From the NCBI GenBank assembly GCA_009760855.2, contig WPIO01000106.1, positions 290,001 through 354,000 on the forward strand: a DNA stretch of 64,000 bases, given 5' to 3'. Source of the stretch: Cristatella mucedo (lineage: Eukaryota > Bryozoa > Phylactolaemata > Cristatellidae). Of the stretch, positions 51,195 through 62,715 are shown piece by piece; the stretch's first letter is position 1, and each line of letters starts with the position of its first letter. The notes under the pieces are model-generated. The model was given only the letters and a program-made list of their open reading frames with translations. It made no database searches and was not told where the DNA came from. Made by a program: the position numbers and the translations under genes.

Positions 51195-54100
51195 AAACAG
51201 AATCCATCTAAGGACCATGTCTGCAGCCAATGTCGAAGAAAAATACTGTGGGCTGAAGGTCCCGCAAAAGACAGAGAAGAGGTCGACGACAACGAGGATG
51301 GAATACCGGATTATCTAGAAGGCGATCAAGACAACGACGGCCTGCCAGACTACCTAGACTCGGACGACGATGGGGACGGAATACCTGATGAAGTAATTTT
51401 GCAAATGTCCACGCCCCGAACTACAGAAAGAAAGTCGCAGGTTGAAAGCGACTACTCGCCACCAAAGCGAAAACGCGCAACCATGGCCACTGGTGAAAGA
51501 GAGCACCTGCAAGCTCCGTTATCTTACAATGCAGCAGAAGAGGGTAAAATTAAAATTCAGGACGAGCGAGAAAGCAAAAAGCCGCGCATTACTACTTCCG
51601 TTTATGCAACTAAAAGAAACGATGGTAAGTCCACCTCCGACTGTACAAATGGTAATCACGAAAAGATCACAGCTGGTGGTTTGTCAGTTACCGACGCGGA
51701 TAAAAAGACTTGCCACAGACTCCAAAAAGTACAGGCCACATGCTTTCCTGAAAATGGCGGCGACTGGGTAAATGACGGTCGTGATCAAGACTCAGACAGC
51801 AACGGCATTTCGAACTACCTGGGCGAAGATTATCATAACGACAGAATTCCTGCTATCAATGACGCCCGTGAGGATGGCTGCCGCAGAAAAGACGATCGCA
51901 AGAAAGACACCGATGGAGACGGCATTCCGGACTACCTCGACGAAGACGATGATAACGACGGAATTCCCGATGACGAAGATAGTGACGATGATGGCAACGG
52001 TGTCAACGACGATCTTGAAAAAGACATAGATGGCGATGGCATTCCGGATCACCTTGACGAAGACGACGACAACGACGGAATCCCTGATGTCAAGAACAGA
52101 GACGACAATGTCGACGGCATAAATGACGATCGCGAGAAAGACACCGATGGAGACGGCATTCCGGACTACCTCGACCAAGACGATGATAACGACGGAATTT
52201 CCGATGATGAGGATAACGACGACGATGGCAACGGTGTCAACGACGATCTTGAGAAAGATACTGATGGCGACGGCATTCTGGATCATCTTGACGAAGACGA
52301 CGACAACGACGGAATTCCGGATGTCAAAGACGCAGACAATGATGGCGACGGCATAAATGACGATCGCGAGAAAGACACCGATGGAGACGGCATTCCGGAC
52401 TACCTCGACCAAGACGATGATAACGACGGAATTTCCGATGATGAGGATAACGACGACGATGGCAACGGTGTCAACGACGATCTTGAGAAAGATACTGATG
52501 GCGACGGCATTCCGGATCACCTTGACGAAGACGACGACAACGACGGAATTCCTGATGTCAAAGACGCAGACGATGATGGCGACGGCATAAATGACGATCG
52601 CGAGAAAGACACCGATGGAGACGGCATTCCGGACTACCTCGACGAAGACGATGATAACGACGGAATTCCTGATGACGAAGATAGCGACGATGACGGCAAC
52701 GGCATAACTGACGATCTTGAGAAAGACACTGATGGCGACGGCATTCCGGATCACCTTGACGAAGACGATGATAACGACGGAATTCCTGATATTAAAGATG
52801 CAGACGATGATGGTGACGGCATAAATGACGATCGCGAGAAAGACACCGATGGAGACGGCATTCCGGACTACCTCGACGAAGACGATGATAACGACGGAAT
52901 TTCCGATGATGAGGATAACGACGATAACGGCAACGGCATAAATGACGATCTTGAAAAAGACACTGATGGCGACGGCGTTCCGGATCACCTTGACGAAGAC
53001 GACGACAACGACGGAATTCCGGATGTCAAAGACGCAGACGATGATGGCGACGGCATAAATGACGATCGCGAGAAAGACACCGATGGAGACGGCATTCCGG
53101 ACTACCTCGACGAAGACGATGATAACGACGGAATTCCTGATGACGAAGATAGCGACGACGATGGCAACGGTGTCAACGACGATCTTGAGAAAGATACTGA
53201 TGGCGACGGCACTCCGGATCACCTTGATGAAGACGACGATAACGACGGAATTCCGGATGTCAAAGACGCAGACGATGATGGCGAGGGCATAAATGACGAT
53301 CGCGAGAAAGACACCGATGGAGACGGCATTCCGGACTACCTCGACGAAGACGATGATAATGACGGAATTCCTGATGACGAAGATAGCGACGACGATGGCA
53401 ACGGTGTCAACGACGATCTTGAAAAAGACATAGATGGCGATGGCATTCCGGATCACCTTGACAAAGACGACGACAACGATGGAATCCCTGATGTCAAGAA
53501 TAGAGACGACAATGTCAACGGCATAAATGACGATCGCGAGAAAGACACCGATGGAGACGGCATTCCGGACGACCTCGACGAAGACGATGATAACGACGGA
53601 ATTCCCGATGATGAGGATAGCGACGATGACGGCAACGGCATAATTGACGATCTTGAGAAAGACACAGATGGTGACGGCATTCCGGACCACCTTGATGAAG
53701 ACGATGATAACGACGGAATTCCTGATATTAACGATGCAGACGATGATGGTGACGGCATAAATGACGATCGCGAGAAAGACACCGATGGAGACGGCATTCC
53801 GGACTACCTCGACGAAGACGATGATAACGACGGAATTTCCGATGATGAGGATAGCGACGATAACGGCAACGGCATAAATGACGACCTTGAAAAAGACACT
53901 GATGGTGACGGCATTCCGGATCACCTTGACGAAGACGATGACAACGACGGAATTCCTGATGACAAGGACGCAGATGATGATGGCGACGGCATAAAAGACG
54001 ATCGCGAGAAAGACACCGATGGAGACGGCATTCCGGACTACCTCGACGAAGACGATGATAACGACGGAATTCCTGATGACGAAGATAGCGACGACGATGG

Positions 54101-57100
54101 CAACGGTGTCAACGACGATCTTGAGAAAGATACTGATGGCGACGGCACTCCGGATCACCTTGATGAAGACGACGATAACGACGGAATTCCGGATGTCAAA
54201 GACGCAGACGATGATGGCGACGGCATAAATGACGATCGCGAGAAAGACACCGATGGAGACGGCATTCCGGACTACCTCGACGAAGACGATGATAATGACG
54301 GAATTCCTGATGACGAAGATAGCGACGACGATGGCAACGGTGTCAACGACGATCTTGAAAAAGACATAGATGGCGATGGCATTCCGGATCACCTTGACGA
54401 AGACGACGACAACGACGGAATCCCTGATGTCAAGAACAGAGACGACAATGTCGACGGCATAAATGACGATCGCGAGAAAGACACCGATGGAGACGGCATT
54501 CCGGACTACCTCGACGAAGACGATGATAACGACGGAATTCCCGATGATGAGGATAGCGACGATGACGGCAACGGCATAAATGACGACCTTGAAAAAGACA
54601 CTGATGGTGACGGCATTCCGGATCACCTTGACGAAGACGATGACAACGACGGAATTCCTGATGACAAGCACGCAGATGATGATGGCGACGGCATAAATGA
54701 CGATCGCGAGAAAGACACCGATGGAGACGGCATTCCGGACTACCTCGACGAAGACGATGATAACGACGGAATTCCCGATGACGAAGATAGCGACGACGAT
54801 GGCAACGGTGTCAACGACGATCTTGAGAAAGATACTGATGGCGACGGCACTCCGGATCACCTTGACGAAGACGACGACAACGACGGAATCCCTGATGTCA
54901 AGAACAGAGACGACAATGTCGACGGCATAAATGACGATCGCGAGAAAGACACCGATGGAGACGGCATTCACCTCGACGAAGACGATGATAACGACGGAAT
55001 TCACGATGATGAGGATAGCGACGACGGCAACGGCATACCTTGACGATCTTGAGAAGACGATGGTAACGATTCCGGAATTCCTGATGAAGACGAAGATAAC
55101 GCAGACGATGATGGCGACGGCATAAATGACGATCGCGAGAAAGACACCGATGGAGACGGCATTCCGGACTACCTCGACGAAGACGATGATAACGACGGAA
55201 TTTCCGATGATGAGGATAACGACGATAACGGCAACGGCATAAATGACGACCTTGAAAAAGACACTGATGGTGACGGCATTCCGGATCACCTTGACGAAAC
55301 GACAATCTTGAGAAAGATACTGATGGCGACGGCATTCTGGATCATCTTGACGAAGACGACGACAACGACGGAATTCCGGATGTCAAAGACGCAGACAATG
55401 ATGGCGACGGCATAAATGACGATCGCGAGAAAGACACCGATGGAGACGGCATTCCGGACCACCTCGACGAAGACGATGATAACGACGGAATTCCCGATGA
55501 CGAAGATAGCGACGACGATGGCAACGGTGTCAACGACGATCTTGAGAAAGATACTGATGGCGACGGCATTCCGGATCATCTTGACAAAGACGATGATAAC
55601 GACGGAATGCCTGATATCAATGACGCCGATGACGACGGTGACGGCATAACTGATGATCGCGAGAAAGACACCGATGGAGACGGCATTCCGGACTACCTCG
55701 ACGAAGACGATGATAACGACGGAATTTTTGATGACGAAGATAGCGACGACAATAACAACGGCATAAATGACGATCTTGAAAAAGACACTGATGGCGACGG
55801 CATTCCGGATCACCTTGACGAAGACGACGATAACGACGGAATTCCTGATGACAAGGACGCAGATAATGATGGCGACGGCATAAATGACGATCGCGAGAAA
55901 GACACCGATGGAGACGGCATTCCGGACTACCTCGACGAAGACGATGATAACGACGGAAATTCCGGTGATAAGGATAACGACGATAACGGCAACGGCATAA
56001 ATGACGATCTTGAAAAAGACACTGATGGTGACGGCATTCCGGATCACCTTGACGAAGACGATGACAACGACGGAATCAACGATGATCTTGAAAAAGACAC
56101 TGATGGCGATGGCATTCCGGATCACCTTGACGAAGACGACGACAACGACGGAATCCCTGATGTCAAGAACAGAGACGACAATGTCGACGGCATAAATGAC
56201 GATCGCGAGAAAGACACCGATGGAGACGGCATTCCGGACTACCTCGACGAAGACGACGATAACGACGGAATTCGTGATGACGAAGATAGCGACGACGATG
56301 GCAACGGTGTCAACGACGATCTTGAGAAAGATACTGATGGCGACGGCATTCCGGATCACCTTGACGAAGACGATGATAACGACGGAATTCCTGATATTAA
56401 AGATGCAGACGATGATGGTGACGGCGTGAATGACGATCGCCAGAAAGACACCGATGGAGATGGCATTCCGGACTACCTCGACGAAGACGATGATAACGAC
56501 GGAATTCCCGATGACGAAGATAGCGACGACGATGGCGATGGTGTCAACGACAATCTTGAGAAAGATACTGATGGCGACGGCACTCCGGATCACCTTGATG
56601 AAGACGACGATAACGACGGAATTCCGGATGTCAAAGACGCAGACGATGATGGCGACGGCATAAATGACGATCGCGAGAAAGACACTGATAGTGACGGCAT
56701 TCCGGACTACCTCGACGAAGACGATGATAACGACGGAATTCCCGATGATGAGGATAGCGACGATAACGGCAACGGCATAAATGACGATCTTGAAAAAGAC
56801 ACAGATGGTGACGGCATTCCGGATCACCTTGACGAAGACGACGATAACAACGGAATTCCTGACGTCAAGGATGCAGACGATCATGGCGACGGCATAAATG
56901 ACGATCGCGAGAAAGACACCGATGGAGACGGCATTCCGGACTACCTCGACGAAGACGACGATAACGACGGAATTCCCGATGATGAGGATAGCGACGATAA
57001 CGGCAACGGCATAAATGACGATCTTGAGAAAGACACAGATGGCGACGGCACTCCGGATCGACTTGACGAAGACGACGATAACGACGGAATTCTGGATATC

Positions 57101-57944
57101 AAAGACGCAGACGATGATGGCGACGGCATAAATGACGATCGCGAGAAAGACACCGATGGAGACGGCATTCTGGACTACCTCGACCAAGACGATGATAACG
57201 ACGGAATACCCGATGATGAGGATAGCGACAATGACGGCAACGGCATAATTGACGATCTTGAGAAAGACACAGATGGCGACGGCATTCCGGATCACCTTGA
57301 CGAAGACGACGATAACGACGGAATTCCGGATGCCGAAGATAACGATGACGATGGCAACGGTGTCAACGACGATCTTGAGAAAGACACAGATGGCGACGGC
57401 ATTCCGGATCACCTTGACGAAGACGACGATAACGACGGAATTCCGGATGCCGAAGATAACGATGAAGATGGCAACGGTGTCAACGACGATCTTGAGAAAG
57501 ATAAAGATGGCGACGGCATTCCGAACTACCTCGATGAAGACGATGATAACGACAGAATTCGCGATGACGAAGACAGTGACGATGATGGGAACGTTGTTAA
57601 CGATGATCTCTTGAAAGACACAGTTATCGATGGCATTCCAAATCAATTCGACGAAGACGACGATAAAGACGGAATTCCTGATGACGAAGAGAGCGACGAT
57701 GATGGCAACGGCATACATTTTGATCTTAAGAAAGATACAGTAGGCGACACCATTCCGAACCATGTTGTTGAAGACGATGATAACGATGGAATTTCTAATT
57801 CCATCGAAGCAGACGACGACAGGGATGGCATAAATCACGACCGTGAGAAAGATATAGATGGAGACGGCATTCCTGACTACGTCGAAGAAGACGGCCGGTC
57901 CGTGGCTAGTGAAAAATTGAAGAGTGATTTCACGCTGCCATTAG
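51195..57944 (+). CDS. Repeat-array exon: about fifty 39-residue Asp-rich calcium-loop units
   Basis: The acceptor is tcacttttctag and the donor TTAG/gtgagt. The frame opens KQNPSKDHVCSQCRRKILWA (a CxxC pair), followed by two irregular motifs (DNEDGIPDYLE, DSDDDGDGIPDE) from 51285. An SPPKRKRATM segment near 51456-51486 and a unique linker come next. The array runs from about 51890 to 57890. Two unit types alternate. One has DTDGDGIPDYLD, a middle loop, then DSDDDGNGVNDDLEK; the other has DTDGDGIPDHLD, the same middle loop, then DADDDGDGINDDREK. Seventeen of 39 residues are Asp. The first in-frame ATG is 51399, after the first motifs, so the true start is unclear. TGA at 55041 and a shift near 55300 break the frame. 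The array tail ends DGDGIPDYVEEDGRS before a unique segment. Confidence 0.8.
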
Positions 57945-60900
57945 GTGAGTGGTTACGGGCGTGACGTTTTCTTCGGACTTGTTCGCGTGGTTCTATCTAA
58001 AGCAGCGGTTCTCAACGTGTTGATGGCGACCCCTTAGGGTGTCGAACGACCCCTTCAGAGGGGTCGCCTAAGACTATCGGAAAGAATGCATTGGTTTATT
58101 TTCCACACAATAATTTTATGGTTGGGGTTGCCTCAACATGTAGAACACTCCTACAGGGTCGCGGTGTCAGGAAGGCTTAGAACCACCGACCTAAATTTTC
58201 TTCGGGGTTTAATTGGTCACACAGCGATGTGGCTCTGATGGCTTGAGTACCACGATTACTGGTTGAGGTAACCTATCCACATGTTAAGAACATAGCTCAA
58301 TTTCCTGTTTGATTCGCGGCTTCTATTTTCTGTGGCTATCATTTTAAGTTGCGTGGGTTTTTTTTATTATTGCTCGCACCTTTAGACTAAAATTCACGAG
58401 CCACCGCCGAAGGGCTCGAAGCTTCCTCCGGCTACGCGACTCGCTAGGTGTCTATAATTGCGTAGATGAGATGCGCTTCCTTCACAGTTGCAGTTACAAG
58501 CTGGCATCTTACAATGCTGACTCGGTGAACGAACGCTGCGCACAAGCGCCGGGGCCATCGTTTTTCGCGAAGCGACATTATGGCGCGTCGAAGCAGCAGC
58601 GTTGTCCCCGCCGCCGATCCGACCGAGAGCTTCGCTCAGGATCTAGTTCTTAGCTTTTGAGGGCCAAGAGTTGAGCCCTGGCCGCCTGCTGAACGCCTCC
58701 AATGAACGCCTAGGCTGCAGCTAAAGCATGGTCGTTGTGCGACAGCCGCCCTCTGCACAAGAGTCTCAGCAGGGAACTTCTAGCGAAGCGGATACTCGAC
58801 GTACCGCGGGCGGGCGCATGCGTCCTCTTCAAGCAACAGCGAAAGCTGTCGAGTGGGCACCACCGATCTGGCTGCTCGTCCGGGGCCACTCTTTTTTACT
58901 TTATGACACGTCCCTAGGCACGTCGACACTGATCTTCCGACCCTCGCTGCATTTCGCCTGACCATCTGCCGCACGGGCCTAGCCACGCTTTCGGTACGGG
59001 GGGGGGGCCAAAATCCGACCTTCACGGGCGCGGTGTACGGCCATGGACCTCTTCGAAATCTGCTCGATAAAGATCTTTAGCCTCTCTGGAAATGATTCAT
59101 TTAAAAACTAGCTAAATTTATTTAAAAGCGATTCATTTTCTCTGGCTTTAGCAGTTCAATATATAGCCTGCTCGCTTATGAAAGTTTGCTTTGGAGAACC
59201 TCAAGTCTCTTTCGCTTTAACTGAATTTAGCATCTTTTAAAAGGAAGTGGTAGTCTTTTTTTCTCTTTTAGTCTTTTTTTTTTAACTGAATTTAGCATTT
59301 ATCTTTTCCGGAAGCATACTCGGATTTCGAGCACAGACGAAACGCCGATAAGACACGCTTTTCGGTCCCTCTGAAAATCTCGGTAAATTTTGGGAACATT
59401 TAAATCTATCTGTGCACCGAGAGACCGCCGCCCGGAGGCCTCCTTTTTCTCAAAACGCGGTTAAAAGAGACACGGTTAAAAGAGACACGGTTAAAAGAGA
59501 CACGGTTAAGAGACACGGTTAAAGGTTCCGCCCACACGCCGGCGGCTGCGCCCCGAAAGCTACGTGACCAGCGTACGCGACAGGTGTGGTACCCAACCGC
59601 AAAAATAAAAAAACCACGAGTACATACTCGCAGCTCTCCGAAGAAAAGCGGCGGCGGCGTGGCCAGCCAACCAGGAGGAGCCCCGCTTCGGCTCCCGTCG
59701 CCAGGTGCGTGCTATAAAATATTCCACACTCGAGCTCTGCGCGACCCACTCCACGAAAGAAGTCACGCCATTTCCCGTCATTCAAGGAGAACCTGAAGCC
59801 CAGAGCAGCACAAGGCGAGCCGTTCCGGAAGTGTCTTCGGAAGCTACTCGTCTGAAACCGAGCGCTCTCTCTCTCTCTCTCTCGCAATTTGCGGCGGCGC
59901 CCCACTCGACTGGCCTCTCTGCATACGCGTCCAAGAAGAGGAGTCGCCTCCGCCTGCCGTGCATTTAAAAACACGAGGGTCCGACCAGCCACCACAGTCG
60001 CTCTTCAAGACTGGCTCGCCCATCCCTGGTAGCCAGCCGGATATCCGGTAGCCAGCATGAGCGGGCTATCTGGCCTCCAGGAGGGCGGCCACGGTGTTTT
60101 TGGGGCTTAAACTGTAATTCTTGGTTTGGGTAACCCCACACCACCCGAGGCACTGAGGTATAATCTAGCGAGAAGGTGACACAGTGACACCTCTTTAAAT
60201 CTCTCTCTCTCTCTCGCCTAACCCCTTTCTTTCCCCCTCTCTACGACCCTTCTCACTAAAGCGCCCCTCTCTTCTCCCCTCACTCTTCTCGTTCTTTCTC
60301 GCTCGCCGGACCATCCCAGAGAACGGGTGACCTCTATAGCAGGTGTCTTTGATAGCAAAGTAAAAAGAAAGGTCAGCTGATCGAACCGGCTCATTTTACA
60401 TAGCAGCAGGAAAGCCTCAATTAATGGCTATGGCCGCCGCTTGCAATGAAGAGTCGCTCGAGACGTAGGACTCGAGCCCGTGACCTGGGTAGCGAAGTGT
60501 GAGGCCCCTGCCCCCCCCCCGACTAAGAGCAGATCGCTCTTGCCCGACCAAATCAAAGATCGTCACTAGCGGAGCGGTGGCAGAGCGAGCTGGGTGCTGG
60601 CGGAGCGAGCAAACGAGCAAAGTGATGGCGGAGCGCTCGCCCGGTCCCGAAGGCGAGAGTCTAATTGCCAGTCCACTTCCTCAAGAAAGCGCGAGCGGAA
60701 GGAAGCGCGAGCGGAAAGAAGCCGTCGTTCCAGTCGAGGGCAATCGACTCGGCAGCAGCAGCGCCTGCGGCTGAGTCGCAGCGTTATCGAAGCTCGTCGC
60801 ACTCGCGAGCAGTAGCAGAGCACCGGATATCCAGTTGTCTCCACCAGCCGAGCATTCGCAAGCGCCTCTTTTTTTTCGATGGCATGTCGCCAGAAGCCTA

Positions 60901-61585
60901 CGGACGGCCCGACTCCACCGCCGACACTCCGGAGACGCAGGGACGTGGCAGCGCTGCCGCCGCTGGCGAGCGGCGGCGTCCTGCGAGTGCCCGCTCTCAG
61001 CTCCTCCACGCCGAGCCGAGTGCTCGCGAAAGCGCCCCATCGTCTCCCGGCGGCGAAGAGGGCGAGGCGCCGGACGTTCGCGCGAGAGTGGTACGGGCGA
61101 TGTCGGACATGCTATTCGAGAAGGAGCACGCAATGGAAGAGAGCTCGTCGTCGCCGCCACCGCTGTCCGACGTCGACGGCGACGGCATCCCGGATCATCT
61201 CGACGACGACGACACGGACGGACCAGGTCCGGGCCACGACGGCGTCGCTGGCTCCAGCCGCCGGACGCCGTGCGGAGGTCTGCTCACGACCGCTGGCGAC
61301 CCGTCGCTCGGCCGTGTGGACGACGGCGACGGTGGCCGCGGCGTCGAGGCTGCATTGGGGACGGCTATCGAGACGGATCTGACCACGTACGCCGCCACCG
61401 GAGGGCTAGCCCTCCAACCCAAAGTCGCTGGAGCTCAGGAGCCGACGAGCGGTAACGGCGGCGATGGCGTCGACTTCAAGTCAGCAGCCGACCCAAAAGA
61501 CGGGTCGGTCACAGCGAGAATCAAGTCGGCCGCTTCCAGGTGGTTGGACAGTCTTTGGTCTCTGATACTTGAGCAAGAGTCCTGA
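51195..61585 (+). CDS. Giant aspartate-rich TSP3-like repeat protein gene (span with intron)
   Basis: Model: exon 51195-57944, intron 57945-60893, terminal exon 60894-61585. The donor leaves one base (TTA G) and the acceptor supplies AA, keeping the frame into EAYGRPDST. Both exons carry the same DGDGIPDHLD motif, which argues for one gene. The product would exceed 2400 residues, mostly calcium-loop-like aspartate repeats, extremely acidic and without cysteine in the array. There is no signal peptide in these exons. A basic PPKRKR stretch before the array could be a nuclear localisation signal. The known relatives by pattern are thrombospondin type-3 repeats and bacterial DxDxDG repeat proteins; the function here is unknown. 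The frame is broken in this assembly near 55.04-55.30 kb. Confidence 0.6.
55020..55310 (+). other. Frame-broken patch inside the repeat array
   Basis: Near 54966 six bases of the unit are missing in frame. At 55033-55100 the unit is scrambled and a TGA appears at 55041. From 55101 the original frame returns, and near 55297-55303 a unit is joined out of frame (GACGAA/ACGACAATC). All breaks of a 6-kb array fall within 0.35 kb, which suggests one local event or assembly error. Confidence 0.8.
58003..58188. mobile_element. Short non-autonomous hAT element (URR1/SPIN/Charlie type)
   Basis: It begins cagcggttctcaacgtgttg and ends aggcttagaaccaccg, inverted 14-16-bp ends of the Charlie hAT type. 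Internal ggtcgcctaagactatcgg and ataattttatggttggggtt match the layout of the rodent URR1 / SPIN-like non-autonomous elements. The flanks atctaaag (left) and acctaaat (right) look like a decayed 8-bp target duplication. It lies just downstream of the repeat-array exon. Confidence 0.8.
58189..60893. other. Probable intron of the repeat-protein gene
   Basis: Contains the 15-bp minisatellite and pyrimidine tracts near 60195-60300. It also has a tRNA-like B-box remnant on the minus strand near 60465-60480 (gggctcgagtcct). No other exon is evident. Confidence 0.5.
59458..59523. repeat. 15-bp minisatellite (acggttaaaagagac)
   Basis: Four to five copies; the last copy has lost two or three A's. Confidence 0.88.
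60894..61585 (+). CDS. Terminal exon with one DGDGIPDHLD motif
   Basis: The acceptor is a T-rich tract ending tgtcgccag. The frame reads EAYGRPDSTADTPETQGRGS, then RARVVRAMSDMLFEKEHAME, then DVDGDGIPDHLDDDDTD from 61169. It ends VTARIKSAASRWLDSLWSLI plus five residues before TGA at 61583. The last stretch looks like an amphipathic helix with two tryptophans. Codons are more GC-rich than in the array. The frame is open back to 60665 with ATG at 60884, so an independent short gene is the alternative. The shared motif and matching phase favour one gene. Confidence 0.62.
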
Positions 61586-61938
61586 CGATAAACCGCAGAC
61601 CACAGGCGTCTAGCGAAGGTGCTTGGCGGCGGTCGGCCGCAGCGCTTAACCCGAAGTGGCAGCAGCCGTGCCAGCTCGGCGTCGCCGAGGCGGCCCTTCA
61701 GTCCGGTCGAACATGTGCAAGGCGATCCCCCACAGCCAGCGAGTTGAAAACAAGCGGTCTGCTAAGGTCTCCTCGCAGACACGCGAGGAGATCGCGTCTG
61801 GGCTGCTGACGAGCGAGACACGCCCCCACCGACGAGATGGCAAACAGGGAGCTATGCAAGCTTCGAAGCCTTTGCCCTATGCGGCGACGAGAGGTCAGGC
61901 GTCTTACCAGCGCTTACCTCGGCGCTCGAACGGTCGTT

Positions 61939-61941
61939 CGC

Positions 61942-61987
<46 letters not shown>
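61939..61987. repeat. CAG trinucleotide repeat
   Basis: About fifteen uninterrupted CAG units. Open in several frames (poly-Q, poly-A, poly-S) but no supported exon contains it. Confidence 0.93.
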
Positions 61988-62572
61988 TCTCCTCGCTGAG
62001 GCTGAGTGGCGCTGGATTGCCGTGTTGTTCCCTTTCTTTTTCGACGTTTCTTCGAACGATAAAACAAGGACGTCCACCACCAGCCTCCGTCCGCCACTTT
62101 CATCTCTAGTGCACGTGTGACGCCGAAGCGCCAACGTCCACGAGCAACGTCGCCCATGCCCGGCCTGCATCTGCCAGCCGCGGCTGCTGCTTCTCCTCCG
62201 CGTGTTTTGCCAATTCCTCTGGCGGTTTTGCTTGTCGCCCACCGGGGTGGCAGCTACTGCTAAGGCTACTGCTACTACTATCGGGATGCTACTGCTAAGC
62301 GTCTCGTCGGCCTCGACGACCCGACGTCTCTGCCACGAAGGTGGGTGATGGTGCATGCACGGAGAGCATTGCCCGGGACTCGCGATGGGAGCAAAGCAAA
62401 GGTGAGAGGTCAGCCAGGGAGCATAGAGAAGCGAAAACCTGAGCTTTCAGCGAGTGAAAGTATTGCTAAAATGCACACTACCTTCACGCCCATTCCTTCA
62501 ATAGGATAAATTTAATTATAATGCATTAATGATGTATTGCAATGATAAACGCTTTCAGATAAACAGCTCCAC

Positions 62573-62715
62573 TCAGGAAGAGGCTCTCATAGGAAGCAGC
62601 TCTAACAGACAAAGCAGATCCAACAGGAATACATTCCCGAGAAAAGTAGCTCCCACAGGAAGCAGTGCAAACCGTAAACAGCTCCCGCAGGAAGCAGCTC
62701 CCGCAGGAAGCTGCA
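62573..62715. repeat. Degenerate 18-bp minisatellite (gcaggaagcagctcc)
   Basis: Seven or eight diverged copies of caggaagcagctcccg with spacing near 18 bp. Confidence 0.75.

Noticed and set aside
51792-57838. Two very long minus-strand open frames (over 800 codons each) rich in Ile/Val/Ala
   Set aside because: They are exact antisense shadows of the Asp-rich array: GAY codons reverse to ATC/GTC. They have no independent start context, splice signals or membrane-protein logic.
59519-59995. 158-codon minus-strand open frame
   Set aside because: Its middle is a GA/CT run (RERERES); no family resemblance, no splice support.
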